DNA of 64,000 nucleotides from Streptomyces clavuligerus. Lineage in GTDB: Bacteria; Actinomycetota; Actinomycetes; Streptomycetales; Streptomycetaceae. The DNA lies in the NCBI RefSeq assembly GCF_005519465.1, contig NZ_CP027859.1:1426001-1490000 (forward strand), read 5' to 3'. Below, in pieces: positions 55,670 through 64,000 of this stretch (position 1 is its first letter; each line of letters opens with the position of its first letter). Below the pieces are notes generated by a model. It was given only the letters and a program-made list of their open reading frames with translations. It searched no databases and was not told the DNA's origin. Position numbers and translations under genes: made by a program.

Positions 55670-57028
55670 TCAGCGCATCGAGTCGAGGACCAGCCGGAGA
55701 TCGTCCGGGGTCGTCGCCGGATTGACGACCGCGAGCCGGGTGCAGGCGCGCCCGCGGTGGCCGGTCGGGGTCACGAACGCCTGCCGCGAGGCGAGGAGGC
55801 CGTCGCTCCAGCGCGCGTAGTCGTCGGCCCCCCAGCCGCGGCGGGCGAAGGTGAGCACGGTCAGATCGGGTTCGACGAGGAGATCGAGATGGTCCGAGCG
55901 CCGGATCAGCTCGGCACCGGCCCGGGCCGTGGCGAGCGTCCGCTCGACGGCGTCGCGGTAGGCGTCGCTCCCGTGGACGGCGAGGGAGAACCAGAACGGC
56001 AGGCCGCGGGAGCGCCGGGTGAGTTGGAGCGCGTGGTCCGAGGGGTTCTGCCCGCCGCAGGCCGCGACGGGTTCGAGGTAGGCGGCGTGCTGGGTGTGGG
56101 CCGCGCGGGCCAGGGCCGGGTCGCGGTAGAGCAGGGCACACGAGTCGAACGGGCCGAAGAGCCACTTGTGGGGGTCGACGATGAACGAATCGGCCCACTG
56201 GACGCCGTCGTAGAGGTGGCGGACGGTACCGGCGGCCAGACCGGCGCCGCCGTAGGCCCCGTCCACATGCAGCCACCAGCCGTTCTCCCGGGCGACCTCA
56301 GCGATCCCGGCGAGGTCGTCGACGGTACCGAGGTTGGTCGACCCGGCCGTGGCGACGACCGCGAAGACTCCCGCCCGCCGCTCGGGCGGGAGCCCGTCGA
56401 CGACGGCCCGCAGCGCACCGCCCGTCATCCGGCCGCGCTCGTCGCCCGGCACGAGAACGACGTCCGCGTCCATGACCACGCGCAGGGCGTGCGTGACGGA
56501 GGAGTGCGCCTCGTCCGACACACACACCGCCCAGCGGCCCGGTGCGCCGGAGCGCTGTCGCCGGGCCGTCTCGCGGGCCGCGACCAGGGCGGAGAGATTG
56601 CCCAGGGTGCCGCCCTGGACGAAGGTGCCGCCCGCCCCCTCGGGCAGACCGGCCAGATCGGCGATCCAGCGCAGCGCCTGGTTCTCCGCGAACGCCGCGC
56701 CCGCGCCTTCGAGCCAGGAGCCGCCGTACACGTTGGACACCCCGACGAGCATGTCGAACGCGGACGCCAGCTTCGCCGGGGCCCCCGGGATGAACGAGAG
56801 ATAGCGCGGGTGGTCGACGGTGAGGCACGCCGGAGCCAGTACCTCGGTCCACAGCTCGATCGCCCGGGCGCCGCCGAGACCGGCGGCGGTGATCGTCTCT
56901 CCGGCGGCGGACTCCAGCCGTTCCTGGGTGGCCGCGCCGCCCAGCGGCACGTCCGAGGCGAGCCGTGCCACGCTCAGACGGGCCAGTTCCCGGACCGTCT
57001 GCTCGACGGCGGGGGTGAATTCATGCAC
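55670..57028 (-). CDS. PLP-dependent aromatic-L-amino-acid/DABA decarboxylase family
   Basis: The 452-residue group II decarboxylase has DEAHSSVTHA near the PLP ring site, HVDGAYGG, and the Schiff-base lysine in DPHKWLFGPF. The substrate may be an aromatic amino acid, 2,4-diaminobutyrate or glutamate-like; the sequence read does not decide. GTG 57028 follows GAGGAC. It diverges from a LysR regulator, which probably controls it. Confidence 0.85.
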   Translation of the reverse strand: MHEFTPAVEQTVRELARLSVARLASDVPLGGAATQERLESAAGETITAAGLGGARAIELWTEVLAPACLTVDHPRYLSFIPGAPAKLASAFDMLVGVSNVYGGSWLEGAGAAFAENQALRWIADLAGLPEGAGGTFVQGGTLGNLSALVAARETARRQRSGAPGRWAVCVSDEAHSSVTHALRVVMDADVVLVPGDERGRMTGGALRAVVDGLPPERRAGVFAVVATAGSTNLGTVDDLAGIAEVARENGWWLHVDGAYGGAGLAAGTVRHLYDGVQWADSFIVDPHKWLFGPFDSCALLYRDPALARAAHTQHAAYLEPVAACGGQNPSDHALQLTRRSRGLPFWFSLAVHGSDAYRDAVERTLATARAGAELIRRSDHLDLLVEPDLTVLTFARRGWGADDYARWSDGLLASRQAFVTPTGHRGRACTRLAVVNPATTPDDLRLVLDSMR

Positions 57029-57296
57029 AGGACGTCCTCTAGGAGTGCGATCGACGGGTTTCCCGCGCCCGGGCGCGCGGGCGGGGTGCCGCCCGCGCCG
57101 GGGAGGCGCCGCCGGCCCGGCGGGTACCGCTGCGGGCCGGGCGCGGCGAGGCACCCGGCCCCGGGGCGGACGACCGGCCGGAAGCTGGTCGTCATGGGCA
57201 CAACAGCCATTTCCGCACGGCCGCACGTCCCCGTCCATCGCGCATTCGTGGACACAGCGTCCGCGATACACGGACGGTGGTCCTACGCTGTCGGCC

Positions 57297-58166
57297 ATGG
57301 ATCTGCGATGGATACGTGTGCTCGTCGAGCTGGCCGACCACGGCACGCTACGGGCCGCGGCCGATATGACCGGCTACAGCACCTCCGCCGTCTCCCAGCA
57401 ACTCGCGGCCCTCCAGCGCTCCCTCGGCGTCGCCCTCGTCGAGCCCGTCGGCAGGACGCTCGCGCTCACCCCCGCGGGCCGCGCCCTGCTGCCCCACGCG
57501 CGGACCGTCCTCGCCGCACTCGACACGGCCCGCGGCGCCCTCGCGCCGGACGGGCCGCTCATCGGCCGGGTCCGGCTCGCCGGGTACGCCACCAGCCTCG
57601 CCCACCATGTGATACCGGCGGTCACTGCCCTGCGGGAGCGGCACCCCGGGCTGACCGTCACGATGCAGGAACGCGAGCCCTCCGAGGTCCGGGGCCTGCT
57701 CGACCGCGACGAGATCGACATCGGCGTCGTGTACGACCTCAGCCTGGTCTCCCGGGGCGCTCCGGCCACCGCCTACCACCAGGTGCCGATCGAACTCGCC
57801 GTCGCCGCCGCGGACCGCCGCCCGGCCGAGGAGATCATCGCCGACCCGGCGACGGAGTGGATCGCCAACTCCCGTTCCAGCGAGGACGACCGGCTGGTCC
57901 AGCATGTGACCGCCGGTCATGGCTTCAGCGCCCGGCTCCTCCACCACGTCGACAGTCTCGACCTCGTCGTCCATCTCATCGCCGCCGGGCTCGGCACCGC
58001 CCTCGTCGCGGCCGACGGCCCCCGCCACCCCGGTGTCCGCCGCCTCCCCCTGAACGGCCTGGCCGGGACCCGGCGCAGCTACGCCCTGACCCGGCCCGGC
58101 CGTGAGAGCTGGCACACCAACGCCGCCGTCATCAGCGCCGTCGCGGCCTCGGCCCACGACCGCTGA
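57297..58166 (+). CDS. LysR-family transcriptional regulator
   Basis: The 289-residue protein has an N-terminal winged helix ([37 protein letters not shown]) and a periplasmic-binding-type effector domain. The ATG lacks a clear ribosome-binding site and could be leaderless. The 268-bp divergent gap to the PLP decarboxylase gene is the classic LysR arrangement, so autoregulation and activation of that gene are expected. Confidence 0.87.
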   Translation: MDLRWIRVLVELADHGTLRAAADMTGYSTSAVSQQLAALQRSLGVALVEPVGRTLALTPAGRALLPHARTVLAALDTARGALAPDGPLIGRVRLAGYATSLAHHVIPAVTALRERHPGLTVTMQEREPSEVRGLLDRDEIDIGVVYDLSLVSRGAPATAYHQVPIELAVAAADRRPAEEIIADPATEWIANSRSSEDDRLVQHVTAGHGFSARLLHHVDSLDLVVHLIAAGLGTALVAADGPRHPGVRRLPLNGLAGTRRSYALTRPGRESWHTNAAVISAVAASAHDR

Positions 58167-58612
58167 GCCCGGACCCGCCACGCCGGGCACCGGAACGGCA
58201 TCGCGCGGCGGAGCGCTCTGCGCGCGGGGGCAGGGGCGGCGGTGTTCCCGGTGGAGCGAGCTGGAGCGATACGGAGCGAGGCGGAGTGTCCGAGTCTCCC
58301 CACCGCGGGTGCCTCCGCCCCCGGGCCCGGTGGCCGCCCGCGCCCGGGCCGCTCCCGGTGCCGTGCCCGGTCACACCGGACCGGGGAGGACGACGGTGCC
58401 AAGGAGTCGTCAGAACGCCGTCAAGGGCGCGGGAAGGCGCCGCCCCGGGCCCCCGGCCGGGCCTAGATTCCGGGGCAGCCGTTCATCCACCCCCTCCGAC
58501 GGCCCGCAGGCACCACCCGCACGGACGGCGGCTGTGGACCCCGCGGCCGACACCCCACCGGTACCCCCGCCGCCCGCCCGTCCGGCGACGGCCTCTCGCT
58601 GAAGGTCTCCCG
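58167..58612. other. Gene-free stretch before kdpB
   Basis: These 446 bp show no convincing gene. In particular, no kdpF or kdpA remnant is visible, although kdpA normally lies just upstream of kdpB. No strong inverted repeat was seen. Confidence 0.5.
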
Positions 58613-60790
58613 ATGCACCCCTCCGCGTCCCCGCAGGCGCCCCCCACGGCCGACGGGTTCCTCCCGCAGCCGCCGCCCCCGCCGACCGGCCCGCTCCGGC
58701 CCGCGCGACGGCGGCACACCGCCCCGCGGAGAGGACTGCTCGACGCCGCGCAGATACGCAGAGCCCTCCCGGAGGCCCTGCACAAGCTCGACCCCCGCAC
58801 CCTGGTACGGAACCCCGTACTCTTCGTCGTCGCCGTCGGCTCCCTCCTCACCACCGTCTCGGCGGTGTTCCACCCCACGGTCTTCACCTGGCTGATCACC
58901 GTCTGGCTCTGGCTCACCGTCCTCTTCGCCAACCTGGCCGAATCCGTCGCCGAAAGCCGGGGCCGGGCCCACGCCGCCTCGCTGCGCCGCTCCCGCGCGG
59001 ACATCACCGCCCGACGGCTGCGGCACTGGCGGTACGGGATCAACCCCCGCCGGGCCGAGGCCGACACCGTCCCCGCGGCCGAACTGCGCCTCCTCGACTT
59101 CGTCCTCGTCGAGAGCGGCGAGGTCGTCCCCGCCGACGGCGAGGTCGTCGACGGCGTCGCGGCCGTCGACGAGTCCGCCATCACCGGCGAGTCCGCCCCC
59201 GTCATCCGCGAAGCGGGCGGCGACCGCTCCGGAGTCACCGGCGGGACGACGGTCCTCTCCGACGGGATCGTCGTCCGTATCACCGCCCGCCCGGGACACT
59301 CCTTCCTCGACCGCATGATCTCCCTCGTCGAAGGCGCCCGCAGGCAGAAGACACCGAACGAAGTGGCCCTGAACATCCTGCTGGCGGCGCTGACCCTCGG
59401 ATTCGTCCTGGTGGTCCTCACCCTCCAGCCGATGGCCGCCTACGCGGGCGCCGCCCAGTCCACCACCGTCGTCGTCGCCCTCCTCGTCACCCTCATCCCG
59501 ACCACCATCGGCGCGCTGCTCTCCGCGATCGGCATCGCGGGCATGGACCGGCTCGTCCAGCGCAATGTCGTCGCCCTCTCCGGGCGCGCCGTCGAAGCCG
59601 CCGGAGACGTCGACACCCTGCTGCTCGACAAGACCGGCACCATCACCCACGGCAACCGTCTGGCGGTCGGCTTCGTCCCGCTGCCCGGGGTACCGGCCAC
59701 CGCGCTCGCCGACGCCGCCCAGCTCTCCTCACTCGCCGACCGGACCCCCGAGGGCCGTTCCGTGCTCGCGCTCGCCGAGCGGCAGTTCGGCCTGCGCCCG
59801 CCGACCCCCGAGGAGCTGCCGAACCCCCACTTCATCGACTTCAGCGCCCGGACCAGGATGAGCGGGGTCGAACTGCGCTGGGAGAACGGAGGAGGCTGCG
59901 CCATCCGCAAGGGCGCCGCCGCCGAAGTCGTCGAATGGGTGACGCTGCGCGGCGGAACGGTGCCCCGCCAGGCCCGCGACTGGGCCGACGGGATCGCCGT
60001 GAGCGGGGGCACTCCGCTGCTGGTCGCCCTCCACGACGAGGACGGGCCCCGGGTCCTCGGCCTGGTCCACCTCAAGGACGTGGTCAAGGACGGCATGCGG
60101 GAGCGGTTCGAGGAGCTGCGCCGGATGGGTATCCGGACGGTGATGATCACGGGGGACAATCCGCTGACGGCGCGGGCGATCGCGCGGGAGGCGGGGGTGG
60201 ACGACTTCCTGGCGGAGGCGACCCCGGAGGACAAGATGGCGCTGATCAAACGGGAGCAGGCGGGCGGGAAACTCGTCGCGATGACCGGCGACGGCACCAA
60301 CGACGCCCCCGCCCTGGCCCAGGCCGACGTCGGCGTGGCGATGAACACCGGCACCTCCGCCGCCAAGGAGGCCGGGAACATGGTCGACCTCGACTCCGAC
60401 CCCACCAAACTCATCGAGATCGTCGAGATCGGCAAACAACTCCTCATCACCCGCGGCGCCCTCACCACCTTCTCCATCACCAACGACGTGGCCAAGTACT
60501 TCGCCATCATCCCCGCGATGTTCACGGGCGCGTACCCGCAACTGGAGGCGGTGAACATCATGGGGCTGCACAGCCCGACCACCGCCATCGCCTCCGCCAT
60601 CATCTTCAACGCCCTGATCATCGTGGCGCTGATCCCGCTCGCCCTGCGCGGAGTGCGCTACACCCCCGCGTCCGCCCATGACCTGCTGCGCCGCAATCTC
60701 GCCCTGTACGGGATCGGCGGCCTGGTCCTGCCCTTCCTCGGGATCAAACTGATCGACCTGGCGCTCTCCGTGCTGCCGGGTCTGGGCTGA
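58613..60790 (+). CDS. kdpB: Potassium-transporting P-type ATPase subunit B, without KdpA/KdpC neighbours
   Basis: The 725-residue P-type ATPase has TGES in the actuator domain, the phosphorylation motif [17 protein letters not shown] in the hinge and the KdpB-like membrane segment [20 protein letters not shown]. In the Kdp complex KdpB hydrolyses ATP while KdpA moves K+, so KdpB alone should not transport. The first 40 residues are Pro-rich. GAAGGT precedes the ATG. The gene is flanked by a LysR gene and a Nudix gene, so it is an orphan unless the partners lie elsewhere. Confidence 0.9.
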   Translation: MHPSASPQAPPTADGFLPQPPPPPTGPLRPARRRHTAPRRGLLDAAQIRRALPEALHKLDPRTLVRNPVLFVVAVGSLLTTVSAVFHPTVFTWLITVWLWLTVLFANLAESVAESRGRAHAASLRRSRADITARRLRHWRYGINPRRAEADTVPAAELRLLDFVLVESGEVVPADGEVVDGVAAVDESAITGESAPVIREAGGDRSGVTGGTTVLSDGIVVRITARPGHSFLDRMISLVEGARRQKTPNEVALNILLAALTLGFVLVVLTLQPMAAYAGAAQSTTVVVALLVTLIPTTIGALLSAIGIAGMDRLVQRNVVALSGRAVEAAGDVDTLLLDKTGTITHGNRLAVGFVPLPGVPATALADAAQLSSLADRTPEGRSVLALAERQFGLRPPTPEELPNPHFIDFSARTRMSGVELRWENGGGCAIRKGAAAEVVEWVTLRGGTVPRQARDWADGIAVSGGTPLLVALHDEDGPRVLGLVHLKDVVKDGMRERFEELRRMGIRTVMITGDNPLTARAIAREAGVDDFLAEATPEDKMALIKREQAGGKLVAMTGDGTNDAPALAQADVGVAMNTGTSAAKEAGNMVDLDSDPTKLIEIVEIGKQLLITRGALTTFSITNDVAKYFAIIPAMFTGAYPQLEAVNIMGLHSPTTAIASAIIFNALIIVALIPLALRGVRYTPASAHDLLRRNLALYGIGGLVLPFLGIKLIDLALSVLPGLG

Positions 60791-60823
60791 GGACCGGGGC
60801 CCCGGGCGCCGCTCACCGTGAGA

Positions 60824-61762
60824 TCAGCGGCCCCGGCCGGGCCGCAGCGGATACCGGTGGGCCGGGGGGTGGCCGATCGGCAGGCCCGGCCGCCACAGGG
60901 TCAGACACTGGGCGCTGGGCACGAACAGACCGTCCGGCAGCGCGTCCGGCCGGTGCCAGCGCCAGTCGCCCACCGTCTCGCCCGGCTGGTCGGCGGGTTC
61001 CCCGTCCCAGGAGGTGACGAGAGCGGCCACGGTCGCGCGAGTGGTCCCGGCGGCGGTGTCGAGGAGCAGCCCGAGGAGCTGGACGCCGTCCTCATGGGCG
61101 GTGAGCCCGGTCTCCTCGGCGAGTTTCCGCACCACCGTCCGCGTCAGCGGCTCGCCCGGCTCCACCGCTCCGCCGGGCAGCTCGACGGTGCCGCGCCGAT
61201 GGCGGCCGAGGAGCACCCCGTCCGGGCCGTGCAGGATGATGCCGACCCCGAGCGTGGCGTGCGGCACGGGCGGACGGCCGGTGCGGGGGGCGGAGGTGAT
61301 GGTCCGCGGGGTGTCCGGCCGTGCCGCACCGTCCGGCGCGGGAGCGGTGGGAGCGGTGTGGCGCCGGATCACATCGCGGGTGACGGGGCTCATGCGCAGC
61401 CGGGGCAGGATCTCCGGCGCGAACCACCGCAGCATGACGCCCTCCGTCAGGGGCAGGGCCCCGGGGTCCCCGTCCCACTGCCCGGTGAAGATCTGCACCG
61501 GCAGGGCGGACCCGTCGTCGTCGGTGGTGTGCACGACGGCGAAGGGCTCCAACGGGCCGGGCTCCAGGGCGGCCTCCTCCCGCAGCTCCCGGCGGACGGT
61601 GTCCTCCAGGTCCCGGTCACCGGGTTCCCGGCCGCCCCCGGGCAGGGACCACGCCCCCGGTTCGCGGATTCCCGGGATGTCGTCCCGCAGATGCAGCAGA
61701 TACTCCCCTCGGGAGTTGTGGAGCAGGGCCGAGGCGTTCGCCGGTGGACGATCCGCGGTCAT
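60824..61762 (-). CDS. Tandem Nudix hydrolase
   Basis: The 312-residue protein has two Nudix domains joined by an Ala/Pro/Thr linker. The first box is intact ([19 protein letters not shown] then REEAAL). The second ([20 protein letters not shown]) has Arg-Lys where REUxEE has Arg-Glu, so it may be weaker. The substrate is probably a nucleoside diphosphate derivative. It is convergent with kdpB. Confidence 0.85.
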   Translation of the reverse strand: MTADRPPANASALLHNSRGEYLLHLRDDIPGIREPGAWSLPGGGREPGDRDLEDTVRRELREEAALEPGPLEPFAVVHTTDDDGSALPVQIFTGQWDGDPGALPLTEGVMLRWFAPEILPRLRMSPVTRDVIRRHTAPTAPAPDGAARPDTPRTITSAPRTGRPPVPHATLGVGIILHGPDGVLLGRHRRGTVELPGGAVEPGEPLTRTVVRKLAEETGLTAHEDGVQLLGLLLDTAAGTTRATVAALVTSWDGEPADQPGETVGDWRWHRPDALPDGLFVPSAQCLTLWRPGLPIGHPPAHRYPLRPGRGR

Positions 61763-61853
61763 GGGTCACCGCCTGGGGAGAGAGGACATGAGGGGCCGCC
61801 GCCCGCGGTGGTGGCGGGTGCGGACGGCGGCGGGGCCGAAGGGGCGGACCTGG

Positions 61854-62918
61854 TCAGACGCCGAGCTGTTCCGAGGCGAGGGCGGTGCCCTCCACCCGGG
61901 CGGCGATCTTGGCGAAGGCCACCTCACGGGAGGTGGAGGTGTCGTCGGCGAAGGGTGCGAAGCCGCAGTCGTCGCAGGTGCCGAGGCGGTCCACGGGGAT
62001 GTGCCGGGCGGCCTGGAGCACCCGGTCGCGGACCTGCTCCGGGGTCTCCACCACCGGGTCGATCGGGTCCGTGACCCCGACGAAGATCTGGTGCTCGGGC
62101 GCGGCGTGGTGGGCGACGCAGGCGAGCACCCGCTCGGGGTCGGACTCCCCGGCGAGCTGGAGGAAGAAGGAGCCCGCGCGCAGCCGGAAGAGCCGGGGCA
62201 GCAGCTCGGCGTAGTCCACATCGGCGCTGTGGGTGGAGTCCTGGTCCCCGCCGGGGCAGGTGTGCACACCGATCCGGGACCGCTCGTCGGCGGAGAAACG
62301 GTCCAGCAGGGTGTTGTTGAGGTCGATGAAGGCGTCGAGCAGCCCCCCGGAGGGGTCCAGCTTGAGCGCGAGACGCCCCTCGGTGAAGTCGATCTGGACC
62401 CGGTGGGCCCCCTCGTCCAGACAGCCGCGGATATCGGCCTCGGCCCCGGCGAGCAGATCGTCGACGAAGCGCTCACGGGGGTAGCCGTCAATGCCGTCCG
62501 CCGGGTAGAGCAGACTCAGCACGGAGGGCGCGATCACGGCCTGCTTGACGGGCCGCCGGGCGAACCGGCGGGCGGTCCGGAGGTAGTCCGCCGCGTGCCG
62601 GGTGTAGTGGAAGGGGCCGCCGGTCAGCCGCGGCAACTGCCGGGTGTGGCCGTCGGCGAAGGGCACCACGGCCCCGTCCGGGGCGAGTTGTTCCAGACCC
62701 GCCACCGGGTAGGTGGCGAAACTCGGCTTGGCCTGCTCGCCGTCGGTCACCACCGGGGAGCCCGCGGCCTCCAGACGTTCGATGGTGTCGCGTACCGCTT
62801 TCTCCTGGACGGTCGCGAGTTCCTCGTCGGTGATCCGTCCGGCCGCCTGGTCGGCGAGGGCGGAGAGGAGTTCGGCGGGACGGGGGATGCTGCCGATGGG
62901 CTCGGTGGGAAGCGTCAT
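61854..62918 (-). CDS. Cobalamin-independent methionine synthase (MetE C-domain)-like protein
   Basis: The 354-residue TIM barrel matches the catalytic half of MetE. It starts with IGSIPRP and has the zinc ligands in VHTCPGGD and in TCDDCGF. Full MetE has about 750 residues; stand-alone C-domain proteins use other methyl donors or act on other thiols. An epoxyalkane-CoM-transferase-like role is the alternative. It is probably monocistronic. Confidence 0.82.
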   Translation of the reverse strand: MTLPTEPIGSIPRPAELLSALADQAAGRITDEELATVQEKAVRDTIERLEAAGSPVVTDGEQAKPSFATYPVAGLEQLAPDGAVVPFADGHTRQLPRLTGGPFHYTRHAADYLRTARRFARRPVKQAVIAPSVLSLLYPADGIDGYPRERFVDDLLAGAEADIRGCLDEGAHRVQIDFTEGRLALKLDPSGGLLDAFIDLNNTLLDRFSADERSRIGVHTCPGGDQDSTHSADVDYAELLPRLFRLRAGSFFLQLAGESDPERVLACVAHHAAPEHQIFVGVTDPIDPVVETPEQVRDRVLQAARHIPVDRLGTCDDCGFAPFADDTSTSREVAFAKIAARVEGTALASEQLGV

Positions 62919-63265
62919 GCGGGGGATGGTAGGGGCGGTTGATCATCCATTCCGGAAAAGTCCCCAGGTGTGAACGATAATGATCGACTTGATGGATGAA
63001 TATTCTTTTCTGTGAGTCGTATTCAGTTCATTTGAGATCGAGACTGACCGACTGTTGTGGGGCCGTGGCAGCGGACCCCACGGTGACCACGCGGTGGGCC
63101 GCAGACCTCCCGACAGACGCCGGACATCACCCGGGTGGACGGGGCGGGATGCCGGGGGCGGGACGCCGGAGGAGGCTGACGCGTGCCGACGGGGACGGAG
63201 CACAGGGTTCGGGCCGTCGTCCCGGGACACCCGGGCCACCGCCGTTCACCCGGTGAGGAGAGGCC
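62919..63265. promoter_or_regulatory. Gene-free divergent region with AT-rich core
   Basis: These 347 bp lie between the leftward MetE-like gene and the rightward carrier protein gene. The core 62940-63050 is unusually AT-rich for this window. tcatccat (62943-62950) and atggatga (62992-62999) form a spaced 8-bp inverted repeat near the MetE-like start. No riboswitch fold was recognised. Confidence 0.45.
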
Positions 63266-63517
63266 ATGGACGAGGTGTTCGAGCAGGTCCGCGATGTGTG
63301 CACCGACGTGCTGAACACGGAAGCGGACAAGGTGGTCGCCGGGGCGCGGCTCGTCGACGACCTCGGCGCTGACAGCATCGACTTCGCCGAACTGCGCGAA
63401 GCCCTGGCGGAGAGCCTGGGCGTGGCCCTGAGCGAGGACGCGGTGCGGGCCGCGGTCACGGTGGCGGACCTGGCCGCCCTGGTGCGGAACGGGCTCGGAC
63501 CGCGGGACGGCGGCTGA
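63266..63517 (+). CDS. Acyl carrier protein
   Basis: The 83-residue type II carrier protein has the phosphopantetheine serine in LGADSIDFAEL and typical helices around it. GAGGAGAGG precedes the ATG. It lies tail to tail with a ketosynthase remnant, so it may belong to a small polyketide or fatty-acid-like cluster that extends to the right of the window. Confidence 0.88.
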   Translation: MDEVFEQVRDVCTDVLNTEADKVVAGARLVDDLGADSIDFAELREALAESLGVALSEDAVRAAVTVADLAALVRNGLGPRDGG

Positions 63518-63562
63518 CGAGCGCCGCGCCGGAGCCCGTGGGACCGGTCACCGCGCGACCGG

Positions 63563-63868
63563 TCACCCCGCCAGGGGAACGAGTCCTTCGAGGTCGCCCG
63601 GCGCGATGACCAGGCAGGCGTTGAGGCTGCCGAACCCGAAGGAGTTCGACAGCACGGGAGCCCGTCCGACCCGCCGGGGCCGCCCGGCGACGACATCGAC
63701 CGGACACGCGTCGTCCGTGTGGTCGTGATCGGCCACCGGCGGCACCAGACCCGGCGCTCGCCCGGACCTGCTCGTTCCCGCCATTCTCCCGCGGCGGACA
63801 GCCGCCCGCACGCGCGGCTGTCCGCCGTGTCCTCGGCCCGTCCGTGCCGGGTGCGCGCGGTCACTCAC
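63563..63868 (-). pseudogene. C-terminal remnant of a beta-ketoacyl synthase
   Basis: The last 60 or so residues match the end of a ketosynthase: GLVPPVADH, CPVDVVAGRPRRV, LSNSFGFGSLNACLVI. The catalytic Cys and both His regions are missing, because upstream the frame turns into unrelated sequence and then meets another gene. A GTG overlapping that gene's stop could start a 101-residue product, but it could not be a working synthase. Deletion of the 5' part is the simplest account. Confidence 0.65.
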
Positions 63869-64000
63869 AGCCGCCCGCCGGGCGGTGGGTCCAGCCGCGC
63901 CCCCTTGCTCCGCAGATCGTCCAGCATCCGGCCGAAGTACCCGTCGTCGAACGCGGGAGCCGCCCCCGGCGCGGGCAGCAGCCGGTGCGTCCGCTCGCTC
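63865..64000 (-). CDS. C-terminal end of an unidentified protein, cut by the window edge
   Basis: The last 44 residues of a leftward gene are visible, with AFDDGYFGRMLDDLRSKGAR and a Pro/Gly-rich tail (DPPPGGRL). The stop overlaps a GTG of the ketosynthase remnant as GTGA. Too little is present to name a family. Confidence 0.55.
   Translation of the reverse strand, partial: SERTHRLLPAPGAAPAFDDGYFGRMLDDLRSKGARLDPPPGGRL

Overview
The window reads as a piece of a Streptomyces (or close actinomycete) chromosome. GC content is very high, third positions are strongly G/C, GTG and TTG starts are common, genes are chained by 4-bp stop/start overlaps, and the content is dominated by specialised-metabolite genes. 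No rRNA, tRNA, CRISPR array or insertion sequence was seen. Everything here comes from reading the sequence; no database search was run, so names rest on motifs, length and gene order.

Region A, 1 to about 21.7 kb, is a moenomycin-type phosphoglycolipid cluster. Two fused ABC exporters (moeD5, cut by the window edge, and moeJ5) diverge from a rightward operon: sugar-nucleotide epimerase (moeE5), amidotransferase (moeF5), glycosyltransferase (moeGT1), a second amidotransferase-like protein (moeH5), B12-radical-SAM methyltransferase (moeK5), a further glycosyltransferase and a carbamoyltransferase (moeM5). A leftward pair makes and attaches the lipid: moeN5 (prenyl chain elongation) and moeO5 (prenyl ether to phosphoglycerate). 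A leftward ABC transporter (moeP5/moeX5) follows, then two rightward glycosyltransferases. Genes for the A-ring (moeA4/B4/C4) and for 4,6-dehydration of the amino sugar were not seen here. A decayed reading frame (21.7-22.5 kb) separates this region from the next.

Region B, 22.7 to 47.0 kb, is a nonribosomal peptide cluster in two divergent operons around a roughly 460-bp control region. The leftward operon has a stand-alone adenylation enzyme, a stand-alone carrier protein, trpD, trpA, an ectoine-synthase-like cupin, an acyl-CoA-dehydrogenase-type flavoprotein, trpF, trpC, an MbtH protein and a Leu/Glu-type amino acid dehydrogenase. The rightward operon has C-PCP, C-A-PCP-TE and C-A-PCP synthetases, a SnoaL-like protein, a hotdog protein, an A-PCP didomain, a P450 and a thioesterase-fold protein with cysteine in place of the usual nucleophilic serine. 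The set suggests a peptide containing an indole or tryptophan unit, a dehydrogenated or cyclised amino acid and a beta-hydroxylated amino acid passed in trans to a module that lacks its own adenylation domain. I do not recognise this combination as a described pathway; it is the best candidate for something new.

Region C, 47 to 64 kb, is mixed accessory chromosome: a DinB-type protein beside a perfect palindrome, a serine beta-lactamase-family hydrolase, three secreted proteins (one with a duplicated ET79-like domain), a large protein with the N-terminal motif of contractile-injection-system cargo, a GNAT acetyltransferase, a Tat-exported DJ-1/PfpI protein, a PLP decarboxylase divergent from a LysR regulator, a KdpB without KdpA or KdpC, a double Nudix protein, a MetE-like protein, an acyl carrier protein and the C-terminal remnant of a ketosynthase.

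A theme across regions A and B is that many biosynthetic enzymes carry in-frame low-complexity repeat expansions, two of them over 200 residues long and lying inside a catalytic fold.
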